Position numbers and translations under genes: made by a program. A stretch of DNA of 64,000 nt from the NCBI RefSeq assembly GCF_001544535.1, contig NZ_FCON02000007.1, positions 62,001-126,000 on the forward strand, in the 5' to 3' direction. Of this stretch, positions 17,180-25,985 are shown piece by piece; positions within the stretch are counted from its first letter, which is position 1, and each line of letters begins with the position of its first letter. Under the pieces are notes generated by a model that did not search any database, was not told the origin of the DNA, and saw only the letters and a program-made list of their open reading frames with translations. The stretch comes from Caballeronia choica (GTDB lineage Bacteria > Pseudomonadota > Gammaproteobacteria > Burkholderiales > Burkholderiaceae).

Positions 17180-18193
17180 TTAACTTTCCAGGATTCTTTC
17201 CCACGCGCCGGATCGAGCCGAGCGGAACACGGCATCGATCACGCGCATATTTGCACGCGCATCTTCTAGCGGAATAGCCTGCGGGCTTCCACTCAATATT
17301 GCCTCCGCGAACGCGGCGGCTGCGATGCCGTATTGATCGCATACCGGAAGTTCCAGCCAGCGATCAGACCCGATACCGGTGCTTGTGTTTTCACTCACCA
17401 ACAGACGCGTCGGTCGATCGCTTGGCGCATTGAAGGGAATCTCGACCTCGATCCGCCCCTTGGTTCCGTGAAATTGCATCCGCTGATAGTTATGGATCTG
17501 AGTCGAGTAAAAGAAACTCGCCTGCACACCGTCGAAATCCATCAGCACAGAGCCAAGCCGGTCCACTTCGAATATCGGATCCTGCTCCATCAGGGCAACC
17601 ACTCGTCCTGGCTCGGACCTGGTAACGAAGCGTGACATCGTGATGGGATAACAACCAATATCGAGCAGACCGCCGCCACCCAGTCCGCTCTGGTTGCGGA
17701 TATCGTGCGGGTTTGTGTTGTTATAAGTGAAACCGCCGGACACCGCCCGCAATTCGCCAATCACCCCTTCGTCAATCAAGCTCCGCACCTTCAACCATTG
17801 CGGATGCGTGCGAACCATGAAGGCTTCCTGTATGCATCGACCGTTCCTGTCGCGCGCAGCAATGAGTCGTTCAACCTGTTGGGCGTCCAGCCCGATGGGC
17901 TTCTCACACAGGACGTGCTTGCCCGCCTCGACCGATTTGATCGTCCATTCCACGTGGATGTGATTGGGTAGCGGAATATATACCGCATCGATTTCCGGGT
18001 CCGCCAGGAGCCCCTCGTAACTGTCGTATGCGACAGTCAAACCATATTTGGCTGCGGCTGCCCGAGCTTTCTCCTGAGATCGCGACGCGATGCCCTTCAC
18101 CCGACACTTTGGTGCGCTGTGCATGGCCATGACAACCTTGTCGTTGATCTTCGCGGCGCCCAGGATCCCCCAGACAATTTCATCCCTTGCCAT
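17180..18193 (-). CDS. Gfo/Idh/MocA-family NAD(P)-dependent oxidoreductase
   Basis: A 337-residue dehydrogenase. The N-terminal Rossmann domain starts Trp-Gly-Ile-Leu-Gly-Ala-Ala-Lys-Ile (residues 8-16), and the family's Glu-Lys-Pro motif (Leu-Cys-Glu-Lys-Pro-Ile-Gly) is near residue 98, with Lys the likely catalytic residue. The C-terminal alpha/beta domain is complete. Members oxidise sugars, inositols, trans-dihydrodiols or related polyols. The closest remembered relatives are trans-1,2-dihydrobenzene-1,2-diol dehydrogenase-like and glucose-fructose oxidoreductase-like proteins. The substrate is not predictable here. Confidence 0.87.
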   Translation of the reverse strand: MARDEIVWGILGAAKINDKVVMAMHSAPKCRVKGIASRSQEKARAAAAKYGLTVAYDSYEGLLADPEIDAVYIPLPNHIHVEWTIKSVEAGKHVLCEKPIGLDAQQVERLIAARDRNGRCIQEAFMVRTHPQWLKVRSLIDEGVIGELRAVSGGFTYNNTNPHDIRNQSGLGGGGLLDIGCYPITMSRFVTRSEPGRVVALMEQDPIFEVDRLGSVLMDFDGVQASFFYSTQIHNYQRMQFHGTKGRIEVEIPFNAPSDRPTRLLVSENTSTGIGSDRWLELPVCDQYGIAAAAFAEAILSGSPQAIPLEDARANMRVIDAVFRSARSGAWERILES

Positions 18194-18596
18194 GACTTTC
18201 CCTTTTCCGATTCAGTATCTGAGGAGTAGAGCGGGCTGAACAACCGTGTGAGTCGGCAAGTCCATGAGCCCGGGAAGGACCAGAAGCGTCCGATCGTGCC
18301 AGTTTACACTCGGTGATTGCGATCGCCGATACAAGTTTGCTGGTCGAAGCCGACGTCCGGATGACCGAGTGAAATTGCGGTCGAAAATCGTCTTCTGGCT
18401 GAACCCGGCCCGACGTTGAACCGGCGGAGTGCTTGCCATTGACCGGTTCGCGTAGGGCAGGAGACGACCCGCTCTTAAAGTCTAACGGCCATTCGCTCAT
18501 GCCGGATCGCCTGGCGCTGGTCGGTCTCTGCCGACATACGGACCAGGTCACGAAAAATCTGTTAGTGATCTCAGTACGATGAGCGCGAACACAACA
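18194..18596. other. Intergenic region with a repeat-like segment
   Basis: About 400 bases between a Gfo/Idh/MocA start and a LysR stop. A minus-strand open frame (18180-18551) has no family resemblance and is rejected. The only recognisable content is the repeat-like stretch at 18436-18492. Confidence 0.4.
18436..18492 (-). repeat. Possible dispersed intergenic repeat, copy 2
   Basis: The minus strand reads GGCCGTTAGACTTTAAG, then GCGGGTCGT, closely matching the plus strand at 13262. It continues into GGTCAATGGC, the kind of degenerate motif seen repeatedly between Burkholderiaceae genes. Low certainty. Confidence 0.4.
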
Positions 18597-19568
18597 TCAG
18601 GGGATGTCGCGCGTATCGTCACCGTGTCTTTCGGCCGAATGCGTATCCGAATCGAGGTGCGCATATCGTCTTTGAATGCGCGCGAGATGGTCACGCATCA
18701 TTTGAATCAGCACACGCGTCGATGCTGACAACGGGGCGTCGTAGCGATGAATGAACGCAAAGACCTCGTAAAGCGGCGGATCAAGCGGCGTCCATCCAAG
18801 ACGATCTGCGTACCCCAATTGATGAAGGATCGGTTGTGACGCAATGACGTCGCCCACGCCTTGTGCAGCCAGCTCGAACCCCGTCTGCTGATGATCCACT
18901 TCGATGATCGGATTGAGGATCACCCCGGCTTTCTCCGCCCGGGCCGTGAGCGTCGTTCGAATGGAATCGGAAGTATTCCAGCGGGCCTCCGTCAAAATGA
19001 GAGGCGCGTCCGCTATCTCCTCGATGGTTTTCGGCCGTTCGACCCTGCTCGGCTCCGCGCTGATATAGCCCACGCGTGCCGACCACACCGGCTCGCTGAC
19101 CGCGAGATTGCGCTCGTTCAGCGGAATCATGACGAGCCCCGCCTCGAGTTCGCCGCGGCTCACCGCCTCGGCAATCTCAGACGAGTTGTTCCCCACGATC
19201 TTCACCTTCATCTCCGGGAAACGGGTTCGAAACTCCTTGATCAGGTCCGTGAGAAAGTAGTGGTGCGCCGTTCCGAATGTGCCAAAGCTCGCGACGCCGC
19301 CCTTCAGTTCCCGAACCGACTGGACCGCCTCGTAGCCTTGTCTCGATGCAGTGATGGTCGCTTGGGCGAATGGCTGAAGCCGCCGACCCGCTTCGGTCAG
19401 CATGAGCTTCCGGTTCGTGCGAATGAACAGCGTGGTTCCCATCGACTCTTCCAGCCGGATGATCTGGTCAGAAAGCGTCGGCTGCGCCACGTTCAGCAGC
19501 TCCGCTGCCTTGGAAAGCGTGCCGTGTTCGATAGCGGCGAGAAAGTAATGGAGCTGCTGAAGCGTCAT
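18597..19568 (-). CDS. LysR-family transcriptional regulator
   Basis: A 323-residue LysR protein: winged HTH at residues 1-60 (Leu-Ser-Lys-Ala-Ala-Glu-Leu-Leu...Gln-Pro-Thr-Leu-Ser), then a periplasmic-binding-like effector domain from about 90 to 295. The true start is ATG 19568, where the family's Met-Thr-Leu-Gln-Gln-Leu begins; an open extension to 19802 shows no coding character. It lies downstream of the RidA-porin-ABC-SDR operon on the same strand, 285 bases after the SDR stop, so it probably has its own promoter. It is a candidate regulator of that operon. Confidence 0.88.
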   Translation of the reverse strand: MTLQQLHYFLAAIEHGTLSKAAELLNVAQPTLSDQIIRLEESMGTTLFIRTNRKLMLTEAGRRLQPFAQATITASRQGYEAVQSVRELKGGVASFGTFGTAHHYFLTDLIKEFRTRFPEMKVKIVGNNSSEIAEAVSRGELEAGLVMIPLNERNLAVSEPVWSARVGYISAEPSRVERPKTIEEIADAPLILTEARWNTSDSIRTTLTARAEKAGVILNPIIEVDHQQTGFELAAQGVGDVIASQPILHQLGYADRLGWTPLDPPLYEVFAFIHRYDAPLSASTRVLIQMMRDHLARIQRRYAHLDSDTHSAERHGDDTRDIP

Positions 19569-19853
19569 CGCTGTCTTGGTCGTTGAAGAAGCCGCAGGAT
19601 GAATTCCGTCCGTCGCGTTGTCCGGTTTCGATACGGCGTGCAAGTCCGTGCGTCGTAAGCACGCGACGGCCTCATCGGCGCAACCTGCCGCGAGCTCATG
19701 GAAGCCCGGATGATCCAGCCATTGTAGTCCCTGCCAAAATAGCGGCTCGATTAACGAGCGATGCTTGCGGAGCGGCTGCCGCGAAAGAGCTTCACTTCGC
19801 AAAATGAAGGCACGGCTCCGCGTAGCCCGCTTGGGCGCCCTCGATAAAATGCC

Positions 19854-20609
19854 CTATTGCTCGTATGACACGATCTGGGATCCGCCGGCCGCCTGATCCG
19901 TGGGGAACACCTCGATACGAGAGACATCGACATAGTCAGGCAGTGTCATCGCCCGGCCTATGAGTTCCGCGATATGTTCCGGCTGAATCGAGCGATAACC
20001 GTCGTAGAGTTTCTCCTTCGCTGTCGTGTCGCCAAGCGCCGTCCGGTAGAAGTGCGTTTGTACGCGTCCCGGTGCGATCTCCGTCACACGGACTCCGCTG
20101 CCGAGCAGATCGCAGCGCAAGGCATCGCAGAACATGCTGATGCCCGCTTTCGTGGCGCTGTAACCCGCGCAGTTCGGATGCGGATACCGCCCGGCGCTCG
20201 ATCCGACAAAAAACAAATGGCCTCGCTTTCGCTCCAGCATCCCCTGCAGGGCCATGTGCGCGATATGCAACGGCGCACGCAGATTGATGTCGAGCATCAA
20301 ATCGATATCCGTCTCCGGTCGCTCTCCAAATTTTCCCGTGCCGGGCAACACGCCCGCGTTGTTCACCACGACGTCGATCTCCTCCCGCATGAACAGCTCA
20401 GCGAGTCTGGTCGTGTCCTGAAGATCGATGACGGTTGTCTCGACATCGCATTCGCGCGCCAGGCTTTTCAGTTGTTCGGCATCGCGATCGATCGCGTGAA
20501 CCCGCAGTCCTTCGCCCACGAGCCTTCGGGTAACGGCGCGTCCGATACCGCTCGATGCGCCAGTGACGACAGCGGACTGGTACGGCAAACTGTTGGTGAT
20601 TCGACTCAT
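19854..20609 (-). CDS. Short-chain dehydrogenase/reductase (classical SDR)
   Basis: A 251-residue NAD(P)-dependent oxidoreductase with the Thr-Gly-Ala-Ser-Ser-Gly-Ile-Gly cofactor loop at residues 16-23, Asn-Asn-Ala-Gly near 81, a catalytic Ser (Gly-Ser-Ser-Ala) and Tyr-Ser-Ala-Thr-Lys near 146-150. All catalytic residues are present. The ATG at 20609 begins the family's usual N-terminus; the open frame upstream to 20756 overlaps the ABC permease region and is rejected. It is the last gene of the ABC operon (79 bases after the permease), so it probably oxidises or reduces the imported compound. Confidence 0.88.
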   Translation of the reverse strand: MSRITNSLPYQSAVVTGASSGIGRAVTRRLVGEGLRVHAIDRDAEQLKSLARECDVETTVIDLQDTTRLAELFMREEIDVVVNNAGVLPGTGKFGERPETDIDLMLDINLRAPLHIAHMALQGMLERKRGHLFFVGSSAGRYPHPNCAGYSATKAGISMFCDALRCDLLGSGVRVTEIAPGRVQTHFYRTALGDTTAKEKLYDGYRSIQPEHIAELIGRAMTLPDYVDVSRIEVFPTDQAAGGSQIVSYEQ

Positions 20610-20688
20610 GATTCCTCGATGAAGTGGTTGCTTGTAACAAAATCCATCCGACAGCGCGTGCGCCGATCGCCTCGCAATCGTTCGCGCG

Positions 20689-21351
20689 TCAATAGGCGTA
20701 ACGACGCAGCAGGCGGCTCTCGACCACACCGACCAGCCGCGTAAGCGGAAACGCAACGAGAAAGTAGATCACGCCGACTGCGGTGAGAAACTCCAGCGGA
20801 CGAGCGGTGTTGTTCGAGATGTTCTGACCGACGAACATCAGGTCCGCAATACCTACACTCGAGATGAGCGCGCTCTCCTTGAAGAGACTGATCACGTTGG
20901 AAAGCAGCGGCGGCGTCGCCCGCAGCAGGCCTTGAGGAAAGATCACATACAGAATCTTGACTCTCGGAGTGAGGCCGAGTGCCATCGATGCATCGTGCTG
21001 CTCGGAGGCGATCGATCTCAATGCGCCGCGAAATGTTTCGCTCGTAATGGCGACCATATAAAGCGTCAATGAAAGCAAAACTGAAACGGCCGGCGCGATC
21101 GAAACGTTGAAAACGACCGGCAGACAAAAGAACATCCAGAACAGTTGAATCAGCAGCGGTGTCCCTCGGAAGAACTCGACATAAAAACCCGTCGCTGCCT
21201 TGACGAGGCGATTCGACGACATCCTCAGCAAGCTGAGAACAAAGCCCCCAAGGCTTCCGACGATTGCGCACCCGACCGTGAACGCCAGGGTCATGCCGAG
21301 TCCACGCAGGAGGACGGCGATGTAGGGATAGACCACGTTGATGTGGGACAT
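20689..21351 (-). CDS. Polar amino acid ABC transporter permease (second)
   Basis: A 220-residue inner-membrane protein of the HisM/GlnP family with about five membrane helices. The EAA loop (near residues 125-145, Ala-Ser-Met-Ala-Leu-Gly-Leu) contacts the ATPase. ATG 21351 is chosen over 21357 because the GAGGAG ribosome site is seven bases from it; the gene begins 11 bases after the first permease's stop. With the partner permease (21363-22034), ATPase (22045-22866) and binding protein (23018-23872) it forms a complete importer. Confidence 0.88.
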   Translation of the reverse strand: MSHINVVYPYIAVLLRGLGMTLAFTVGCAIVGSLGGFVLSLLRMSSNRLVKAATGFYVEFFRGTPLLIQLFWMFFCLPVVFNVSIAPAVSVLLSLTLYMVAITSETFRGALRSIASEQHDASMALGLTPRVKILYVIFPQGLLRATPPLLSNVISLFKESALISSVGIADLMFVGQNISNNTARPLEFLTAVGVIYFLVAFPLTRLVGVVESRLLRRYAY

Positions 21352-21362
21352 CTGCATTCTCC

Positions 21363-22034
21363 TCAGCGCTGAATTGACAGATCGTGCCGACGCTCGACCA
21401 TCCGTACGATCTGTGAAGCCGGAATCGAAAGGGCGAAGTAGATCAGAGCAACGAGGCTGTATGTTTCGAGCGGCCGGTACGATTCCGTCGCCAGTTGGCT
21501 GCCCACGTACATGAGGTCCCCGACAGCGACGATCGCGACCAGCGCACTTTGCTGAAGCGCTCCGATGCCGTTGGTCATCAGGACCGGTGCAGCCACGCGC
21601 AGCGCCTGCGGCAAGACGACATAGAACGTCCGCTGCCAGGGACGAAGCCCAAGTGCGACACACGCGTCCAGATGTTCCTTCGGAACGGCCTGCACGCCGG
21701 CGCGATACGCTTCCGCATTGAACGCCGTGACATTGAGGCCCAGAGCCAGGATCCCGAGCGGCACCGGCGCGATGAAGAAGTCGAACATCATCGGGATGCA
21801 ATAGAAGAACCAGACGATCTGCAACAGGGCCGGTGTACACCGAAAGAACTCGATGAACATTTGCGCGGGCCATCTGACGAATCGCCACCTGCTCATCGTG
21901 ACGAGACACAGGAGAAAGCCAAGCGTCAGGCCCATCAAGTTGGAAGCGACGGTCAATTCAAGGGTGATCTTCAGTCCGCTCAACAGAAGGCCGAGCTTGC
22001 CATGGAGGAAGTCGAAATCGAAGTGATAGTCCAC
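21363..22034 (-). CDS. Polar amino acid ABC transporter permease (first)
   Basis: A 223-residue HisQ/GltJ-type permease with five or six membrane helices and an EAA loop near residues 130-150 (Cys-Val-Ala-Leu-Gly-Leu). A GTG start at 22034 has GAGGAG seven bases upstream and lies 10 bases after the ATPase stop. The longer frame open to 22184 reaches back into the ATPase gene and is rejected. It pairs with the 20689-21351 permease as a heterodimer. Confidence 0.87.
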   Translation of the reverse strand: MDYHFDFDFLHGKLGLLLSGLKITLELTVASNLMGLTLGFLLCLVTMSRWRFVRWPAQMFIEFFRCTPALLQIVWFFYCIPMMFDFFIAPVPLGILALGLNVTAFNAEAYRAGVQAVPKEHLDACVALGLRPWQRTFYVVLPQALRVAAPVLMTNGIGALQQSALVAIVAVGDLMYVGSQLATESYRPLETYSLVALIYFALSIPASQIVRMVERRHDLSIQR

Positions 22035-22044
22035 GGTGAACTCC

Positions 22045-22866
22045 TCAGTCGAGATGCAGGACTTTTTCGAGAAACTCGCGCGTGCGAGCTTCCTTCGGCT
22101 GACGGAACAGGTCATTCGGCGGCCCCTGTTCCACGATCGAGCCGTTTGCACAGAACACGACCCGCGTACCGATATCCCTTGCAAAGTGCATGTCGTGCGT
22201 CACGATGATCATCGCCATCTTCTGCTCGGCGAGCTGCATCATCACGCTTTGTACTTCCACGACCATCTCGGGATCGAGCGCCGATGTGACCTCGTCAAAG
22301 AGCATCAGCTTCGGCTCGAGCATCAACGCACGCGCAATGGCGACACGCTGCTTCTGTCCTCCCGAAAGCTGGCTCGGATACGCATGCAGCTTGCTTTCGA
22401 GCCCGAGTCTCGCGAGATACTTGCGGGCCCGCTCGGTCGCCTCCCTGCGTGACAACCCGCCTACTTTTACGGGCGCGAGAATCAGGTTGCCCAGCACGGA
22501 GAGGTGAGGGAAGAGCGTGTAGTGCTGAAACACCATCCCGATCTGCTTTTGCGTCTTCTTCTCGAGCCGGCTGGGTTTGCTCCGATCAGGACTGTAGATG
22601 TAGCGCTCACCCTGGAAGCGGATTTCGCCACCCTGAATGCCTTCGAGCCCCATCATCACGCGCAGGAGTGAGCTCTTCCCGCTACCGCTTGGGCCGATGA
22701 TGACCAGCCGGTCATCGGCGCGCATGTCGAGCGTCATGCCGTTCATCACGACGAGATTCTCGCCGTATGACTTATAGACGTCGCGGAACTCGACAAACGC
22801 CGGCTCGCCCGTCGTCTCACACGCGACACTGGCCGGGTCGAGTTCGATGCAGGTTTGAACATTCAT
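22045..22866 (-). CDS. Polar amino acid ABC transporter ATP-binding protein
   Basis: A 273-residue ATPase. Walker A (Gly-Pro-Ser-Gly-Ser-Gly-Lys-Ser) lies near residues 60-67, the ABC signature Leu-Ser-Gly-Gly-Gln near 165, and Walker B as Leu-Met-Leu-Phe-Asp-Glu with the D-loop Ser-Ala-Leu-Asp after it. The Q-loop (Val-Phe-Gln-His) and switch His (Val-Thr-His-Asp) are intact. An N-terminal extension of about 24 residues precedes the nucleotide-binding domain, slightly longer than in GlnQ/HisP. It energises the two downstream permeases. Confidence 0.92.
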   Translation of the reverse strand: MNVQTCIELDPASVACETTGEPAFVEFRDVYKSYGENLVVMNGMTLDMRADDRLVIIGPSGSGKSSLLRVMMGLEGIQGGEIRFQGERYIYSPDRSKPSRLEKKTQKQIGMVFQHYTLFPHLSVLGNLILAPVKVGGLSRREATERARKYLARLGLESKLHAYPSQLSGGQKQRVAIARALMLEPKLMLFDEVTSALDPEMVVEVQSVMMQLAEQKMAMIIVTHDMHFARDIGTRVVFCANGSIVEQGPPNDLFRQPKEARTREFLEKVLHLD

Positions 22867-23017
22867 GGTGGCATTCCAACTTTGGTGTCTTGCCGTCGAA
22901 ACTGGCTGCAACGGAGATTGGCATCTGTCCGCGCAACTTCCAGTCAATCCAGCGCAACTATTGCGTTACCGTATCTGGCGCCGCCCGCGTTTCGGGACGA
23001 CGCCGCTTCCCGACGCG

Positions 23018-23872
23018 TTACTTATCCGACGCGACGGTTGCATCAACGGCCTGCTTGGTGAGCTTGTCAATCGAGCCATTTTTTCTCTGTTCTTCGATGT
23101 ACTTGTTCAGTACGTCGATGTCGGCGTCGGATATGGCTTTATTCATCCCGAAGCAGGCGGGTTGCGGAACGAGTTCGGGCTTGGGCTGGAACACCGACAA
23201 TGTTTCAGGGTGAGCCGCTACCACAATCAGGTTCGTCGCACTGTCATCGGCCATGAAGTCGGTGCGCTTCGACATCAGAGCGAGCCGCGTCTCGTCGGTG
23301 CCCGGAAGCCGCATGACGTTGGTCGTCTTCATTCCGGCGCCCACCGCCTTGTCAGCGATCGAACCCGACATGACCGCCACGGAGAGGTCCGGCTTGTCGA
23401 GATCTTCAACCGTCTTGGGCGGCGTCTTGAGTTTCGGGTTGTTCTTGTTGTAGACGAACGTCACGCTCGAATACACGACCGGGGCCGAGAACTTGATTGC
23501 CTTGGCTCGCTCCTCGGTATAGCTCAACGACATGGCGAGATCCCACTTGTTCGACTGCACGCCCGCGATCATGTTCGGCCAGCTCGTGTCGACGAACTCC
23601 GGCTTGACGTGCAGGACGTCTCGCGCGAACCCGCGACACAACTCGGTGAACAGGCCACCGTACTGCTGGGTCTTGGCGTCGCGCGTGACGTACGGCGGGG
23701 TAATTCCGGCTCCGCACCGCAGAACGCCGGTCTCCCGCACTTTCTGCCATGTGTTGCCCACTTGCACTTCTGCATGCGCGCCGGCCTGTATTGCCAGAGA
23801 GCCGCAGGCAACAGCAGTTGCGATGATGATGCGCATGGGTGCGCGACTGAGTCGAAGGGTCGAGATGTTCAT
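23018..23872 (-). CDS. Polar amino acid ABC transporter substrate-binding protein
   Basis: A 284-residue family 3 solute-binding protein. Residues 1-34 form a long signal peptide ending Ala-His-Ala. Asp/Arg/Thr residues typical of amino acid recognition are visible near Met-Ser-Leu-Ser-Tyr-Thr and Gly-Thr-Asp-Glu-Thr-Arg. It acts in the periplasm, delivering ligand to the permease pair. The 151-base gap to the ATPase gene may allow extra binding-protein expression. The ligand is probably an amino acid or modified amino acid, given the RidA, racemase and oxidoreductase neighbours. Confidence 0.88.
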   Translation of the reverse strand: MNISTLRLSRAPMRIIIATAVACGSLAIQAGAHAEVQVGNTWQKVRETGVLRCGAGITPPYVTRDAKTQQYGGLFTELCRGFARDVLHVKPEFVDTSWPNMIAGVQSNKWDLAMSLSYTEERAKAIKFSAPVVYSSVTFVYNKNNPKLKTPPKTVEDLDKPDLSVAVMSGSIADKAVGAGMKTTNVMRLPGTDETRLALMSKRTDFMADDSATNLIVVAAHPETLSVFQPKPELVPQPACFGMNKAISDADIDVLNKYIEEQRKNGSIDKLTKQAVDATVASDK

Positions 23873-23947
23873 AGATGCTCCGGATGTGAAACTGCAAGCG
23901 ACTCGACGAGTGGCTGCAATGGCGATCGATGTGAGAAAGTGGCGCGC

Positions 23948-25099
23948 TTAGAACTTCTGAACCATGCCTACGCGGAGGGCAACCTGGTGGTTGGTGGAGG
24001 AGGCCGTTCCAGTGACCCCTTCGAAGATGTCGGCAGGTTGTGACGCGCCCGCCGCGATCTGGTAAGCCGCCGACAGATAGACCTCCGTGCGCTTGCTCAA
24101 TTGATAGTCGGCCATCAAGTTGATCTGGTGGTACTTCGGCGCGGCGGACGAGTAGCCGATGTCGCCATCCGTGAATTCATATCCGAGCGCAAGCGTGGTC
24201 GCCGGATTGAACCGGTACTGTCCCCACGCTTCGTACGTATTGAACTTCACGGTTGCGGTAGAACCGTTGGCACGGTCGAACTTCACGTTGGAGTAGTCGA
24301 GACCCAACATGGCGTCGCCGAGCTTGTAGGTCCCGCCAACGGCGACGACCTGCTCGTTCGAGGGCTGTCCTACGTAGCTGAATACGCCGGTTGCGCCTAC
24401 CGCTGCCCCTGTCGTATTCGGTTGATAGCTTCCTTCCGAAAGGAACGTGCCGGGAGACTTCGCAAACAGGTATGCCGCACCGATGTTCAAGTTGCCGGCC
24501 GTGTAGCCTGCGCCGCCACTCCACAGTCCGATCTTGCTCGTCCCTTCCGTATTCGCGTTCGTCAATGCCATCAAACCGCCGAACGTCAGTCCATGAATGT
24601 CCGGACTCGCGTACTTGACCGCGTTGTTGACCCGAAACGAGTTTGCGCTGTTGTCGATGTCGTTGGCATGCCATGCCAGGCCACCCCAGTTGCCCGTCAT
24701 GGTGACGGACTGGAAGTAGTCAACCACGGAGTCGTACTGACGGCCCAGCGTGACCGTACCCAGCCGGGCGTCGGACACGCCGACCCAGGCCTGTCTGCCG
24801 AATTCGCGTCCGCCCTGCGCGAGCGTACCGTTCACCACATTAAAGCCGTTCTCCAGCTTGAAGATCGCCTTGAGTCCGCCACCGAGATCCTCTTCGCCTT
24901 TGAGGCCCCAGCGGCTTCCATAGATTCCGTCGTAGGTTCCGTCCTGCATGTGATAGAGCTGCTTGCCGCCGCTGTTATTCGTGAAGTCGAGCCCTACGTC
25001 GATGACGCCGTACAGGGTGACCGACGATGACTGTGCGTGCGCTGCTCCGCATGCAAGCGCGGACACCGCGACGACCGTAAGCTTTCTTTTGATATTCAT
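23948..25099 (-). CDS. Outer-membrane porin of the RidA-ABC operon
   Basis: A 383-residue trimeric porin: signal peptide of about 23 residues ending Ala-His-Ala, mature start Gln-Ser-Ser-Ser-Val-Thr-Leu-Tyr-Gly, terminal Phe. ATG 25099 is the family start; the upstream open extension to 25183 lacks signal peptide features at its beginning. It is the second gene of the operon, after RidA, and precedes the ABC importer genes, giving a full outer-to-inner-membrane route. Confidence 0.9.
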   Translation of the reverse strand: MNIKRKLTVVAVSALACGAAHAQSSSVTLYGVIDVGLDFTNNSGGKQLYHMQDGTYDGIYGSRWGLKGEEDLGGGLKAIFKLENGFNVVNGTLAQGGREFGRQAWVGVSDARLGTVTLGRQYDSVVDYFQSVTMTGNWGGLAWHANDIDNSANSFRVNNAVKYASPDIHGLTFGGLMALTNANTEGTSKIGLWSGGAGYTAGNLNIGAAYLFAKSPGTFLSEGSYQPNTTGAAVGATGVFSYVGQPSNEQVVAVGGTYKLGDAMLGLDYSNVKFDRANGSTATVKFNTYEAWGQYRFNPATTLALGYEFTDGDIGYSSAAPKYHQINLMADYQLSKRTEVYLSAAYQIAAGASQPADIFEGVTGTASSTNHQVALRVGMVQKF

Positions 25100-25204
25100 T
25101 ACCCAATCTCCAAACAATGTCGAAAGTCGCCCGGACGGAAACATCAAGCCCGGTCTGCATATTTCTGTTCCATGACGCTGCATCGACCGGTCGGCGGCCT
25201 TCCT

Positions 25205-25600
25205 TCAGGCTTCTTCCCTGATCGCAAAGGTTTCGATCTCCACGCGCTGCCACTGACGAAGCATCGAATCGACTTGAATCAACGTGCTGGCCGGACGAAT
25301 CAAATCGAACGTCTCGAGATGCGCCTTTGCGACCGCCTCCGCATCATTGATGTCGCGGACGTAGACGACTGTACGAACCACATCTTCAAAGCGCATGTCC
25401 GCTTCCACGAGCACCTTCTGGATCACTTCGATGATTGCCCGCGTCTGCGCGTAGGCATCGCTCTTCTCGTGTGCCGGCGGAGCGCAGGTGCCGGAGATGT
25501 GCAGGTGCGGCCCCACTCTCACGGCGCGGGAATAACCGAAGACGCTCTCATAGGCGCCGCCTGACGAGATCTTTTGGCGGGCAGTGGCTTTTGAATTCAT
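25205..25600 (-). CDS. RidA/YjgF/YER057c-family protein (enamine/imine deaminase type)
   Basis: A 131-residue protein of the RidA superfamily. The family's Gly-Tyr-Ser-Arg-Ala-Val, Val-Leu-Val-Glu-Ala near residue 63 and the Arg-Pro-Ala-Ser-Thr region near 102 are visible; the Arg in this region usually binds the carboxylate of the substrate. RidA proteins hydrolyse reactive enamines or imines made by PLP enzymes or amine oxidases. It is the first gene of the porin-ABC-SDR operon, which fits breakdown of an amino compound via an imine. Confidence 0.88.
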   Translation of the reverse strand: MNSKATARQKISSGGAYESVFGYSRAVRVGPHLHISGTCAPPAHEKSDAYAQTRAIIEVIQKVLVEADMRFEDVVRTVVYVRDINDAEAVAKAHLETFDLIRPASTLIQVDSMLRQWQRVEIETFAIREEA

Positions 25601-25731
25601 ACTTTGATAATCCTCAATTAATGAGACTTCGATCGCAGAGCGATTTCCGCACGGTGGTCATGCAGTCATACGGGTGCTTTGTGGATGGTGCAAAGCAACT
25701 CGTGAGCCGGGTTCTTTACTTCGCTGTCTTT

Positions 25732-25795
25732 ACGTTGAATGCAGTATCGGAAGGCCAAAATGCGGCGTGAAGGATAGGGTTGCCGGTACCACCCA
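25732..25795 (-). promoter_or_regulatory. Conserved upstream element, copy A (before the RidA operon)
   Basis: This stretch aligns with 30428-30482 upstream of the monooxygenase operon. Shared on the plus strand are ACGT-GA, GCAGTATCG, CCAAAAT, GCGTGAAG and GGTTG at nearly equal spacing, about three quarters identical over some 45 bases. Both copies lie upstream of minus-strand operons (132 bases before RidA here). Conservation outside coding DNA suggests a common regulator or promoter. Confidence 0.65.
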
Positions 25796-25879
25796 AAGGC
25801 ATTGGCTATGGAAGGTTTCCAGAGGCGATTTGACATCTCACGTGAAGCATCGGGACTCGGAAAATCTCGCAACAAGTGC

Positions 25880-25908
25880 AAAAAAAAGCCGAGGCGCAAC
25901 GCCTCGGC
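25880..25908 (-). terminator. Rho-independent terminator of the monooxygenase-racemase operon
   Basis: GCCGAGGCG (25888-25896) and CGCCTCGGC (25900-25908) form a perfect 9-bp stem with a CAA loop. On the minus strand it is followed by eight T residues (25880-25887). It lies 77 bases after the racemase stop and separates the two minus-strand operons. Confidence 0.92.
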
Positions 25909-25985
25909 TCTCTTCAACGACACCCGCCCCGAACGATTCTCCTGGCTAACCGACTACCTGAACCTTGCCATCGAACGATCCAGCT

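Noticed and set aside
18180-18551. Minus-strand open frame upstream of the Gfo/Idh/MocA gene
   Set aside because: No family resemblance and no ribosome site; contains a repeat-like segment. Treated as intergenic.
22865-24043. Plus-strand open frame (392 codons) opposite the binding-protein gene
   Set aside because: Shadow of the 23018-23872 gene, with no signal peptide or motif.
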